Positions 1 through 5,163 of a stretch of 5,163 nt of DNA are shown piece after piece. Each line of letters starts with the position of its first letter. The stretch's first letter is position 1. The notes below the pieces were generated by a model. That model was not told the DNA's origin, did not search any database, and saw only the letters and a program-made list of their open reading frames with translations. This DNA comes from Betaproteobacteria bacterium (GTDB taxonomy: Bacteria > Pseudomonadota > Gammaproteobacteria > Burkholderiales > Rhodocyclaceae): positions 1 to 5,163 of the forward strand of contig JAPTVL010000344.1 of the NCBI GenBank assembly GCA_028065725.1. Direction: 5' to 3'. Made by a program: the position numbers and the translations under genes.

Positions 1-1790
1 ACCGCGCCCAGCATTTCGCGATAGGTGCGCTTGCCCAGACGCTTCAATTCGATGCCGCCAATGCGGATCTCACCCTCCTGCGGTTCCAGCAGGCCCAGCA
101 GCAGCTTGGCCAGCGTGGTCTTGCCCAGCCCTGAGGGGCCGGCAATGGCCACGGATTCGCCCGCCGCGATGTCCAGGTCCAGATGCCGGATCACCCAGCG
201 CTCGCCCTCGGCATAGCGGAAGCCCAGGTTGCGCACCTGCAGCGAGGGCTCCGGCAACGGGCCGGCGTAGTTCGTCTCGACATGGCGCTCGGGCGGCGTC
301 AGCACGATGTCGGCAAGCCTCTGACCTTGCAGGCGCAGCATCTTCACCTGCACCGCGTAGTTGACCAGACTGCTGGCGCGGCTGGTGAACATGCCCGCAT
401 ACATGGTGAAGGCGATCAGCATGCCGGCGCTGAACGCGGTACCGTGCAGCGCCATCAGCGCACCTACCCAATAGATCGCCGTGTTCTCCAGACCAAAGAT
501 CAGGGTGTGGGTCGAGCCGAAGATCAGATTCAGCTTCTGCACCAGCAGGCCGCGGTTGAGCGTCTCGGTGGTGGCGTTCATGTAGCGCGCCGACTGCGCC
601 GCCGACTGGTTGTGCAGGCGGATGGTGGTACTGCCGCGCACCGCCTCAAGGAACTTGGACTGTTGCTGCGCCGAGGCAATCACCTGCTGGCTGGTGGCCT
701 CGAACTGGATGCGGTAGGACAGCGCGCGCACCAGCACGTAGACCAGGAAGGCGCCCAGCACGATGGCGCTCAGCTTGAAGCTGTAGACCAGCATCACCAC
801 CAGCGTCAGGCTGGCCATCAGGCCATCGAGCAGCACCTCGACCACGCGCGTGGTCAGGGTGTGCTGGATGGCGTGCACCGCCTGGAAGCGCGAGACGATG
901 TCCCCGAGATGGCGCTTGCCGAAGTACTCCTCCGGCAGCCGCAGCAGGTGGCTAAACACGTTGCCCGCCCAGGACAGATGCAGGCTGGTGCCAAAGCGCA
1001 TCACCGTCCAGTTGCGCAGCGCGCTGACCGCGGCCTGCAGCAGCAGCATCAGGATGAAACCGATGCCGAGCACGGTCAGCAGGTCGTGATCGCCGTCGGC
1101 CAGGACCTGATCGATGATGGCCTGTGTGAACAGCGGGCTGAGCAGCGCCAGGATCTCCAGCAGCAGCGCCAGCACCAGCACTTCGGACAGCGCCGATTTG
1201 AGTCCGTGGATGCGGCCGATCAGGGCGCGCCAGTTGAAGGGATCGACCTCGCGCGCCTTGCGGAAGTTGGCGTTGGGGCTCAGCTCCAGCGCCACCCCGG
1301 TGAACTGCCGGCCGACCTCGGCCCAGGGCACGGTGCGTGCGCCGTAGGCGGGATCGTGGATCACCGCGCCGCTGCGGCGGATCTCTTTCAGCACTACGAA
1401 GTGGTTGAGGCCCCAGTGCAGGATGCACGGGCGCTTGAGCTGGTCCAGCTCCTCCAACTCCAGCCTTAGCGGCCGGCCCTGCAGGCCCAGCGCCTGCGCC
1501 AGCTCGATCAGGCGGCTGAGCGTGGCGCCCTTCAGCGACAGCGAGAAGCGCCGGCGCAGGGCCGCCAGATCGGTTTCGTAGCCGTGGTAACAAGCGATCA
1601 TGGCCAGACACGCCAGCCCGCACTCGGCGGCCTCGCTCTGCACAATGACCGGCAGGCGCCGGCCCCAGCCGAAGTGCAGCTCGGTGCGCGGGATCGGCGC
1701 ACGCCGGCCCGGGCCTTCGGGTGCGCCGGCCAACGCGCTGGCACTGCCATCGCCACCGGCGATGCGGCTGGGATCGACCGGTGTGCTCAC
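1..1790 (-). CDS. C39 peptidase-containing ABC transporter (bacteriocin/peptide exporter, CvaB/RaxB-like), C-terminus cut by window edge
   Basis: Inner-membrane exporter that removes a double-glycine leader from a peptide substrate and drives its transport with ATP, as part of a type I secretion complex. The reverse-strand frame gives 596 uninterrupted residues. Residues 1-40 are a Gly/Ala/Pro-rich extension. The C39 peptidase domain (about 45-170) has the full catalytic set: Gln51 and Cys57 in QSEAAECGLACL, His130 in LNHFVVL and Asp146 in HDPAYG, so it should be active, unlike the degenerate C39-like domains of HlyB. The transmembrane domain follows (about 200-480). The nucleotide-binding domain begins near 515, with Walker A GPSGLGKTT at 551-559. 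The sequence stops just before the expected Q-loop, so Q-loop, signature, Walker B and H-loop lie outside; relatives are about 700 residues. The GTG start at 1790 overlaps the stop of the HlyD gene (GTGA) and has GAGGG at 1797-1801, six bases upstream. Family assignment is firm; substrate is unknown. Confidence 0.93.
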   Translation of the reverse strand, partial: MSTPVDPSRIAGGDGSASALAGAPEGPGRRAPIPRTELHFGWGRRLPVIVQSEAAECGLACLAMIACYHGYETDLAALRRRFSLSLKGATLSRLIELAQALGLQGRPLRLELEELDQLKRPCILHWGLNHFVVLKEIRRSGAVIHDPAYGARTVPWAEVGRQFTGVALELSPNANFRKAREVDPFNWRALIGRIHGLKSALSEVLVLALLLEILALLSPLFTQAIIDQVLADGDHDLLTVLGIGFILMLLLQAAVSALRNWTVMRFGTSLHLSWAGNVFSHLLRLPEEYFGKRHLGDIVSRFQAVHAIQHTLTTRVVEVLLDGLMASLTLVVMLVYSFKLSAIVLGAFLVYVLVRALSYRIQFEATSQQVIASAQQQSKFLEAVRGSTTIRLHNQSAAQSARYMNATTETLNRGLLVQKLNLIFGSTHTLIFGLENTAIYWVGALMALHGTAFSAGMLIAFTMYAGMFTSRASSLVNYAVQVKMLRLQGQRLADIVLTPPERHVETNYAGPLPEPSLQVRNLGFRYAEGERWVIRHLDLDIAAGESVAIAGPSGLGKTTLAKLLLGLLEPQEGEIRIGGIELKRLGKRTYREMLGA

Positions 1791-3052
1791 GCCTTGCCCT
1801 CGGCGTCGATGCGCTGCTTCATGCCCAGCAAGGGCTGGAAGATCCAGTCGATCAACGGGCGCTGGTCCAGCATCACGTCGGCGGTCAGCGCCATGCCGGA
1901 TTGCAGGGGCCGCCAGCGGCCATAGGCGCGCACCGTCTGCCGGTGCAGCGCCACCAGCACGCGGTAGAACGACGCCTTCACCGGTTCGCCCAGCAGGGCG
2001 GCGGCCTCGGCCGGATCCAGCGCACTGCGCGAGACTTCGGTCACGGTGCCGTGGCGCAGCCCGAACTGCTGATAGGGGAAGGCCTGGTAACGCAGCAGCA
2101 CCGGCAACCCGGTATGGATGAAGCCGATGGCGCTGCTGGGCACCAGCAGTTGTGCGACGAGCTGCGAATGCCGCGGCTCGATGCTCAGCAGGGTTTCGCC
2201 GGTACTGACCGACATGCCGGACTTGACCACCACGGCCGAGACGATGCCGGCGCGCGGCGCGCGCACGATCTGCCGCGCCTGCGCCTCGACCTGCGCCAGC
2301 GTGGATTGCAGCTGCGCCAGCTGATTCTGCGTGGCATGGCGCTGGGTGGCGATCTGCAGCGGCACCTGCGCCAATTGCTGCTGCGCGTCGCTGAGCTGCG
2401 ATCGCAGCGCGGCGCGCTGGCTGCGCAGGGATTTCAGTTGCGCGCGGGCGTTGAGCGCCGCCAGTTGTTGCTGCTGAATCTCCAGCGCCGAGACGTAGCC
2501 TTTCTTGCCCAACGGCTCGATCTTGGCCAGCAGCGCCTCGAGGCTGTGCACCGACTGCCGCTGCAGGGCGATCTGACCTTCGATCTGCGCCACCTGGGCT
2601 TCGAAGCCGGCGATGCGCCCGCGCAGCGCATCGACCTGGCTGCGCGCCAGCCCCTGCTGATCCCGCAGATCGCCCTGCAGCGTGAACTGCTGGGCGCGCA
2701 GCTGGGCGATCTCCACCACCGCCGCCGAACCCAACCCCGCGCTGGCGGGCGAGCCGTCGATCTCCAGCAGCGGCTGACCCACGCGAACGACCTGGCCGAC
2801 GTGCGCGAACATCTGGCGCACGACCCCGGCTTGCAGGGCGTCGAGATTGAGCAGGCCCGCCGCCGGCACCAGCGTACCGGGCACCGTCTCGCGGCGCGTG
2901 TACTCGCCGAGGAACAGGTATGCAACGATGGCACCTGTAAACAGAAGCGCCAGACCCACCACGATCCAGCGCCGCGGCGGCGTGGCGATGTGGATCTCCC
3001 CCAGCCAGCGCGTCGCGTGCGCCTGTAGCGCTTCGCTGCGGAACAGATCCAT
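1787..3052 (-). CDS. HlyD-family membrane fusion protein (CvaA/RaxA-like periplasmic adaptor of a peptide exporter)
   Basis: Periplasmic adaptor that links the inner-membrane ABC exporter to an outer-membrane channel in type I secretion. The 421-residue protein has a short cytoplasmic N-terminus (1-28, with LFRSEAL and RWLGEI, typical of the CvaA-like group) and one membrane segment at about 29-48. Two half lipoyl/biotinyl motifs lie at about 58-100 (GTLVPAAG to GQPLLEIDG) and 262-292 (VRAPRAGIVSAVVVKSG). A long Gln/Ala/Leu-rich coiled-coil hairpin lies between them (about 115-260), followed by a beta-barrel and a C-terminal membrane-proximal region. I chose ATG 3052 because family members begin just before the LFR motif and GGAAG lies four bases upstream (3057-3061). 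An in-frame ATG at 3091 adds 13 mostly Gly/Val residues, has AGGGG upstream and cannot be excluded. The stop overlaps the start of the C39 transporter gene. The order adaptor then transporter is usual for colicin V-type exporters. Confidence 0.92.
   Translation of the reverse strand: MDLFRSEALQAHATRWLGEIHIATPPRRWIVVGLALLFTGAIVAYLFLGEYTRRETVPGTLVPAAGLLNLDALQAGVVRQMFAHVGQVVRVGQPLLEIDGSPASAGLGSAAVVEIAQLRAQQFTLQGDLRDQQGLARSQVDALRGRIAGFEAQVAQIEGQIALQRQSVHSLEALLAKIEPLGKKGYVSALEIQQQQLAALNARAQLKSLRSQRAALRSQLSDAQQQLAQVPLQIATQRHATQNQLAQLQSTLAQVEAQARQIVRAPRAGIVSAVVVKSGMSVSTGETLLSIEPRHSQLVAQLLVPSSAIGFIHTGLPVLLRYQAFPYQQFGLRHGTVTEVSRSALDPAEAAALLGEPVKASFYRVLVALHRQTVRAYGRWRPLQSGMALTADVMLDQRPLIDWIFQPLLGMKQRIDAEGKA
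1797..1801 (-). promoter_or_regulatory. Ribosome binding site for the C39 transporter, inside the end of the HlyD gene
   Basis: On the reverse strand GAGGG lies six bases before the GTG start at 1790. It sits inside the last codons of the HlyD-type gene, and the start and stop codons overlap as GTGA. This supports the GTG start and translational coupling of the two proteins. Confidence 0.6.
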
Positions 3053-3104
3053 GCCGCTTCCACACCCCACGCCGCCCACTACCGAACCCATCCGGGGTTC
3101 CCCT

Positions 3105-3114
3105 GCATCGATGC
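3105..3114. repeat. 10-bp perfect palindrome upstream of the exporter operon
   Basis: GCATCGATGC is a perfect palindrome 53 bases upstream of the preferred HlyD start (3052) and 14 bases upstream of the alternative start at 3091. It could be an operator half-pair or part of the leader, but a 10-bp palindrome can also occur by chance. Confidence 0.3.
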
Positions 3115-3131
3115 GAGGCGCGATGGATACG

Positions 3132-3148
3132 CCGCGTCCGTTACGCGG
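3132..3148. repeat. Inverted repeat (6-bp arms, 5-base loop) in the exporter upstream region
   Basis: CCGCGT at 3132-3137 and ACGCGG at 3143-3148 are perfect inverted copies separated by CCGTT. The repeat lies about 80-95 bases upstream of the preferred HlyD start, where an operator or leader hairpin would be plausible. No T-tract follows on either strand, so it is not a standard terminator. Confidence 0.35.
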
Positions 3149-3196
3149 ATCAAGTTACGACGCCATACACTTTCGCAAACATGGTGGGTGCTTCGA

Positions 3197-3230
3197 GCGC
3201 GCAGCGCGCAACGTGTTGAACGTGCTGCAC
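3197..3230. repeat. Cluster of short repeats: GCGCGC inverted repeat, AACGTG direct repeat, GTGCTGCAC palindrome
   Basis: Three small symmetric elements lie side by side. GCGCGC-A-GCGCGC is at 3197-3209. AACGTG occurs twice with a 9-bp period (3210-3215 and 3219-3224). GTGC-T-GCAC is at 3222-3230. The cluster is about 145-180 bases upstream of the exporter operon, far for a repressor site but possible for an activator. The GCGCGC element may simply reflect base composition. Confidence 0.25.
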
Positions 3231-3517
3231 ATCAATGGCATTCGGTGCGCGGATCGGCGTGTCGGCGCCAGGATCATCGCGTGTCAGTCGCGGACGACAA
3301 CGCGTCGGGGAAGTCCCACACAGGGGCGGGAATGGAGAATTTCGTGTTGCGTGTGTTGCCTGTTTGCGGCCCAAGTGGCGAGGCGAACCGCTCGCACCGA
3401 TTGCCAGTTGTCACCGCCGGCAGGAACTCGACCGGCAAGTGTGTGCGCATTTGTGTCGAAAAAAGCTCCGGTCATGGCCGGGACGTGAGGTTTCATCTCG
3501 CGCTTGAGCCGTGTCAG

Positions 3518-3683
3518 AACCACAGTCTCAAGGTCGAGGCCATTCACGGTGAACGTTTCGCCACCCGCGATCAGGCCGATGCGCACGTCTTCGAATACAT
3601 CGAGGTTGATTACAATCGCCCGGTTCCACTCGACCTTGGGCTACCACAGCCCGGAACAGTTCGAGCTATCCCAGGTCGCATAG
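3518..3683 (+). pseudogene. IS3-family transposase remnant (C-terminal tail, frameshifted)
   Basis: Only the last 50 or so codons of an IS3-family integrase-type (DDE) transposase survive. The first part reads NHSLKVEAIHGERFATR followed by FEYIEVDYNR, the strongly conserved tail just downstream of the catalytic glutamate. Near 3617-3622 the frame breaks; moving to the next frame gives RFHSTLGYHSPEQFELSQVA and a TAG stop at 3681. Intact relatives read YNRTRRHS at the break, so one base appears to be lost there. The catalytic core and the whole N-terminal half are missing; upstream of about 3518 the similarity ends. The remnant cannot be functional. It probably marks an old insertion followed by deletion. 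Subgroup assignment would need a search of an IS database. Confidence 0.85.
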
Positions 3684-3688
3684 GTGGG

Positions 3689-3713
3689 TGTCCGCCAAAC
3701 AGGGGCAGGATCA
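3689..3713 (+). repeat. Probable right terminal inverted repeat of the decayed IS3-family element
   Basis: Five bases after the transposase stop, the strand opposite to the transposase reads TGATCCTGCCCC and then TTTGGCGGACA inward. From memory this resembles ends of IS3-family elements, which begin with TG, carry a GATCCTGCCCC-like block and end inward in a GGACA-like block. I found no matching left end in the window, which agrees with loss of the rest of the element. The exact outer boundary (3713 to 3715) is uncertain. Confidence 0.6.
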
Positions 3714-3827
3714 CAGCGAGTGAGGACAGCCCTCCGCCACACCCTAGGCTGAAGGCGGCTTCACGGCTCTCGGAGCGGGCACACCTGTGGCAAGATCGGA
3801 TCGGGAATGGACTTCTGACTTCAAGAC

Positions 3828-3833
3828 AGGGGG
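3828..3833 (+). promoter_or_regulatory. Ribosome binding site deciding the dsbG-like start
   Basis: AGGGGG lies four bases before ATG 3838. The longer in-frame ATG at 3787 has no comparable site and would place 17 charged residues before the signal peptide, so 3838 is preferred. Confidence 0.65.
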
Positions 3834-3837
3834 CTCT

Positions 3838-4716
3838 ATGCGGATCGCGTCAGTCATCGGATGTGGCTTGCGCCTTACATTGTTCGGCATGGTCGCGATC
3901 CTGTTTCTCGGAGCCAGCGATGCTTCGGCAGGCACCGACGCGGGCACCCGGTCCGCTTCGATTGCGCTTGTGCAGGCCGAGGCTCTCGTATCGGGCGCCA
4001 GCCATGGCCGCGCGCGCGCCCTCTCGGTCTTCCCTGGACCCGATGGCCTCGAGGGCATCGTGGTCGCCTTGACGGCCAAGGGTTCCGCACGTTCGATCAT
4101 CTGGGCCACACCCAACGCGAAGGCTGTCCTGATCGGCAATCTCGTCGACGCGCAGGGCCAGAACCTCAATGAACTGGCCGAGGTCGCGCAGAATCTGCGG
4201 ACGAGCCCCCCGACTGCCCTGCAGGCCGCCACCCGACCGGCTTCCATGAGCGTGCTGACACCCGGATCGGGTCCCATCCTGACGTTCTTCATCGACCCCA
4301 ATTGCATCTTCTGCAACCGGCTGTATCGGGCGATCGAGCCCGACGTCAGCGCAGGCAAGCTGCGCATCCGTTTCGTGCTGGTCGGCATCGTGAAGAAAGA
4401 TAGCCCCCAGCGTGCGATGTCGATCCTGTCATCGTCCACCCCACTGCAAGCTATCCGTCAGGACGAAGCGCATTTCGACATCGCCAGCGAAGAAGGCGGC
4501 TACCCCATCGAGGCCCACCCCACACCCGCGGCAACTGCCGCGCTGAAGGCCAATGACCAGCTGCTGTCGCGCATGGGCGCGGTGGGCACGCCCACGCTGT
4601 TGTACTGCAGCAAAGCCGCGGGTGGTCATGTGGAGATGATGAAGGGTGTTCCCGCCGATCTTTCCAGCTTCGTCTCCGATCTCGCCTCCGGCCCTGCGCC
4701 TGCGTGCCATGCGTGA
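3838..4716 (+). CDS. DsbG/DsbC-like periplasmic thiol:disulfide interchange protein
   Basis: Periplasmic thioredoxin-fold protein predicted to reduce or isomerise wrong disulfides (DsbC) or protect sulfenylated cysteines (DsbG), recycled by DsbD. It has 292 residues against about 248 for E. coli DsbG. Residues 1-31 form a signal peptide with a hydrophobic core (about 11-25) and a likely cut after DASA. Residues about 33-125 resemble the N-terminal dimerisation domain: VLIGNLVDAQGQNLNE matches the place where DsbG has a glycine-rich turn followed by KGENLS. The catalytic domain has FFIDPNCIFCNRLY, with the CIFC site at 156-159, and the cis-proline loop GTPTLLY at 250-256 (Pro252). Two further cysteines, 257 and 290, could form a structural disulfide. 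CIFC differs from CPYC of DsbG and CGYC of DsbC, so redox behaviour cannot be read from it. The gene diverges from the exporter operon and seems to be transcribed alone. DsbG-like is preferred over DsbC because of the DPNC context. Confidence 0.85.
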   Translation: MRIASVIGCGLRLTLFGMVAILFLGASDASAGTDAGTRSASIALVQAEALVSGASHGRARALSVFPGPDGLEGIVVALTAKGSARSIIWATPNAKAVLIGNLVDAQGQNLNELAEVAQNLRTSPPTALQAATRPASMSVLTPGSGPILTFFIDPNCIFCNRLYRAIEPDVSAGKLRIRFVLVGIVKKDSPQRAMSILSSSTPLQAIRQDEAHFDIASEEGGYPIEAHPTPAATAALKANDQLLSRMGAVGTPTLLYCSKAAGGHVEMMKGVPADLSSFVSDLASGPAPACHA

Positions 4717-4890
4717 GTGTGGAACCGCCTCCGCAACACGATGGCTTCACTGTGCCGGTACGAAACAGGCCTGGGGTGCGGAGAGTGATCCACAGGCGCG
4801 CCTGCGCTCCGTGTTGATGCGCTCCGCGCACACCTACCACGCTGTGCTCTCGCACCTTTCCGGCGGTTGCCGCAGTCCCGGCATCCTCCC

Positions 4891-4904
4891 GGGGCGGCGT
4901 CCCC
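4891..4904 (+). repeat. Short GC hairpin in the gap between the dsbG-like gene and the gspE-like gene
   Basis: GGGG-CGGCGT-CCCC could form a four-pair stem with a six-base loop, about 175 bases after the dsbG-like stop. It has no T-tract, so it is a weak candidate for a transcription end. Nothing else in the 210-base gap (4717-4926) looks like a gene, RNA or promoter. Confidence 0.15.
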
Positions 4905-4926
4905 AATCCGAGCGGCATTGCGACCC

Positions 4927-5163
4927 ATGATGAGCGCCGACATGGGTGTATCGGTTCTGCTGTCGACCGCGGATGCGCGAGCACAGGAGAGCGTTGTCGT
5001 GCAGAAGCTCATCGCCGCCGGCCGCCTGAAGGAGGGGGACAAGGCGCGCGCGCAGCGACTTCTCGCCGAATCCGGCGAAGGCACCGTGTCCGCGCTGCTG
5101 GTGCGCCTGGGTCTGCTGGCCGAGCGCGATCTGATCGAGACCTGGGCCCAGGTGCTGCCGGCC
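4927..5163 (+). CDS. gspE: Type II secretion system ATPase GspE/XpsE-like, N-terminal part only (cut by window edge)
   Basis: Seventy-nine in-frame residues, open at the right edge. The sequence QKLIAAGRLKEGDKARAQ, then LLAESGE, then ALLVRLGLLAERDLIETW and QVLP, follows the pattern of the GspE N-terminal domain (T2SSE_N): a short helix with GRL, an ESGE turn, an LLVRLGL helix, an ERDL turn and a helix leading to the LP that opens the next segment. In known GspE proteins this domain contacts the membrane partner GspL and the ATPase core follows; that core is outside the window. The start is uncertain: ATG 4927 (also 4930 and 4942) gives a longer N-terminus without a clear ribosome binding site, while GTG 4999 has AGGAG nine bases upstream (4985-4989) and starts at the domain edge. 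The PilB family shares this domain, so a pilus ATPase is the main alternative. Confidence 0.72.
   Translation, partial: MMSADMGVSVLLSTADARAQESVVVQKLIAAGRLKEGDKARAQRLLAESGEGTVSALLVRLGLLAERDLIETWAQVLPA
4985..4989 (+). promoter_or_regulatory. Candidate ribosome binding site for an internal GTG start of the gspE-like gene
   Basis: AGGAG lies nine bases before an in-frame GTG at 4999. It is the best ribosome binding site near this gene and would shorten the protein by 24 residues to begin right at the conserved domain. It may instead be a chance match inside the coding sequence. Confidence 0.4.

Larger units (their letters stand above)
3053..3517. other. Region without a supportable gene, between the exporter operon and the IS remnant
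   Basis: No reading frame here has a recognisable product, a convincing ribosome binding site or a domain signature. The open frames on both strands are rich in Arg, Cys and Pro, as expected from chance in GC-rich DNA. The part just right of 3052 must hold the leader and promoter of the leftward exporter operon. I see only a weak promoter candidate on the reverse strand: TTGCGA (3172-3177) and TAACTT (3151-3156), spaced 15 bases, which is short. Several small inverted repeats lie here and are listed separately. I found no double-glycine leader peptide that could be the exporter's substrate. Confidence 0.5.

Noticed and set aside
183..1469. A 428-codon open frame on the plus strand
   Set aside because: It is antisense to the C39 transporter, is dominated by His, Gln, Arg and Ala without domain motifs, and is explained by high-GC codon bias on the coding strand.
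1721..3028. A 435-codon open frame on the plus strand
   Set aside because: It is antisense to the HlyD-type gene and is rich in Arg, Leu, Gln and His with no recognisable fold. The opposite strand has clear lipoyl and coiled-coil features, so this is a shadow frame.
3150..3374. A 74-codon minus-strand frame upstream of the HlyD gene, considered as a substrate or regulator
   Set aside because: No leader motif, helix-turn-helix or hydrophobic segment is visible, and the composition is rich in Arg, Pro and Thr, as in other chance frames here.
3284..3586. A 100-codon minus-strand frame starting MRIGLIAGGETF, considered as a double-glycine leader peptide for the exporter
   Set aside because: Its start is antisense to the transposase remnant, the Gly-Gly lies only eight residues in, the usual LSxxEL pattern is missing, and no ribosome binding site is evident.
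3732..3765. Possible hairpins around CAGCC...GGCTG and CCGCC...GGCGG upstream of the dsbG-like gene
   Set aside because: Arms are only five bases with long loops and no T-tract, and the two pairings exclude each other. They are expected by chance in this composition.
3188..4072. A 294-codon plus-strand frame through the intergenic region into the dsbG-like gene
   Set aside because: Only its central part (about 3518-3618) has meaning, as the first segment of the IS3 transposase remnant. The rest lacks motifs, and its end overlaps the dsbG-like gene in another frame.
3744..4439. A 231-codon minus-strand frame
   Set aside because: It is antisense to the dsbG-like gene, whose signal peptide, CxxC and cis-proline motifs are clear.
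4626..5084. A 152-codon minus-strand frame spanning the gap and the gspE-like start
   Set aside because: It is rich in Arg, Ser and Ala, has no motif, and overlaps two better supported plus-strand genes.

Overview
The window looks like chromosomal DNA from a high-GC proteobacterium. Codon third positions are strongly G/C in the coding regions. The pairing of a CvaB/RaxB-type exporter with a type II secretion ATPase whose N-terminus resembles XpsE/GspE suggests a gammaproteobacterium near the Xanthomonadales. That placement is inferred from gene content only and is not secure.

Layout. Positions 1-3052 (minus strand) hold a two-gene bacteriocin/peptide export operon. The upstream gene encodes an HlyD/CvaA-type membrane fusion protein (start about 3052). 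The downstream gene encodes a C39-peptidase ABC transporter (start GTG at 1790) that runs off the left edge after Walker A. The genes overlap by four bases (GTGA), so they are probably translationally coupled. Positions 3053-3517 hold no gene I can support, only short inverted and direct repeats that may include the operon's control region. Positions 3518-3713 are the 3' tail of an IS3-family transposase, frameshifted by one missing base, followed by a recognisable IS terminal repeat. Positions 3838-4716 (plus strand) encode an exported DsbG/DsbC-like thiol:disulfide protein with signal peptide, CxxC site and cis-proline motif. A 210-base gap follows, then a plus-strand gene from 4927 (or 4999) that runs off the right edge; its 79 visible residues match the N-terminal domain of a GspE/XpsE type II secretion ATPase.

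How the parts relate. The exporter pair would cleave a double-glycine leader from a small peptide and carry it across the inner membrane, with the HlyD protein spanning the periplasm to an outer-membrane channel. Neither the substrate nor the channel gene is visible here. The DsbG-like protein would act in the periplasm, where both exported peptides and type II secretion substrates could need disulfide correction, but it diverges from the exporter operon and has its own ribosome binding site, so a functional link is only a guess. I see no clear new system. The points most worth a second look are the orphan C39 exporter, the DsbG-like protein with extra cysteines, and the IS scar between the two gene groups.
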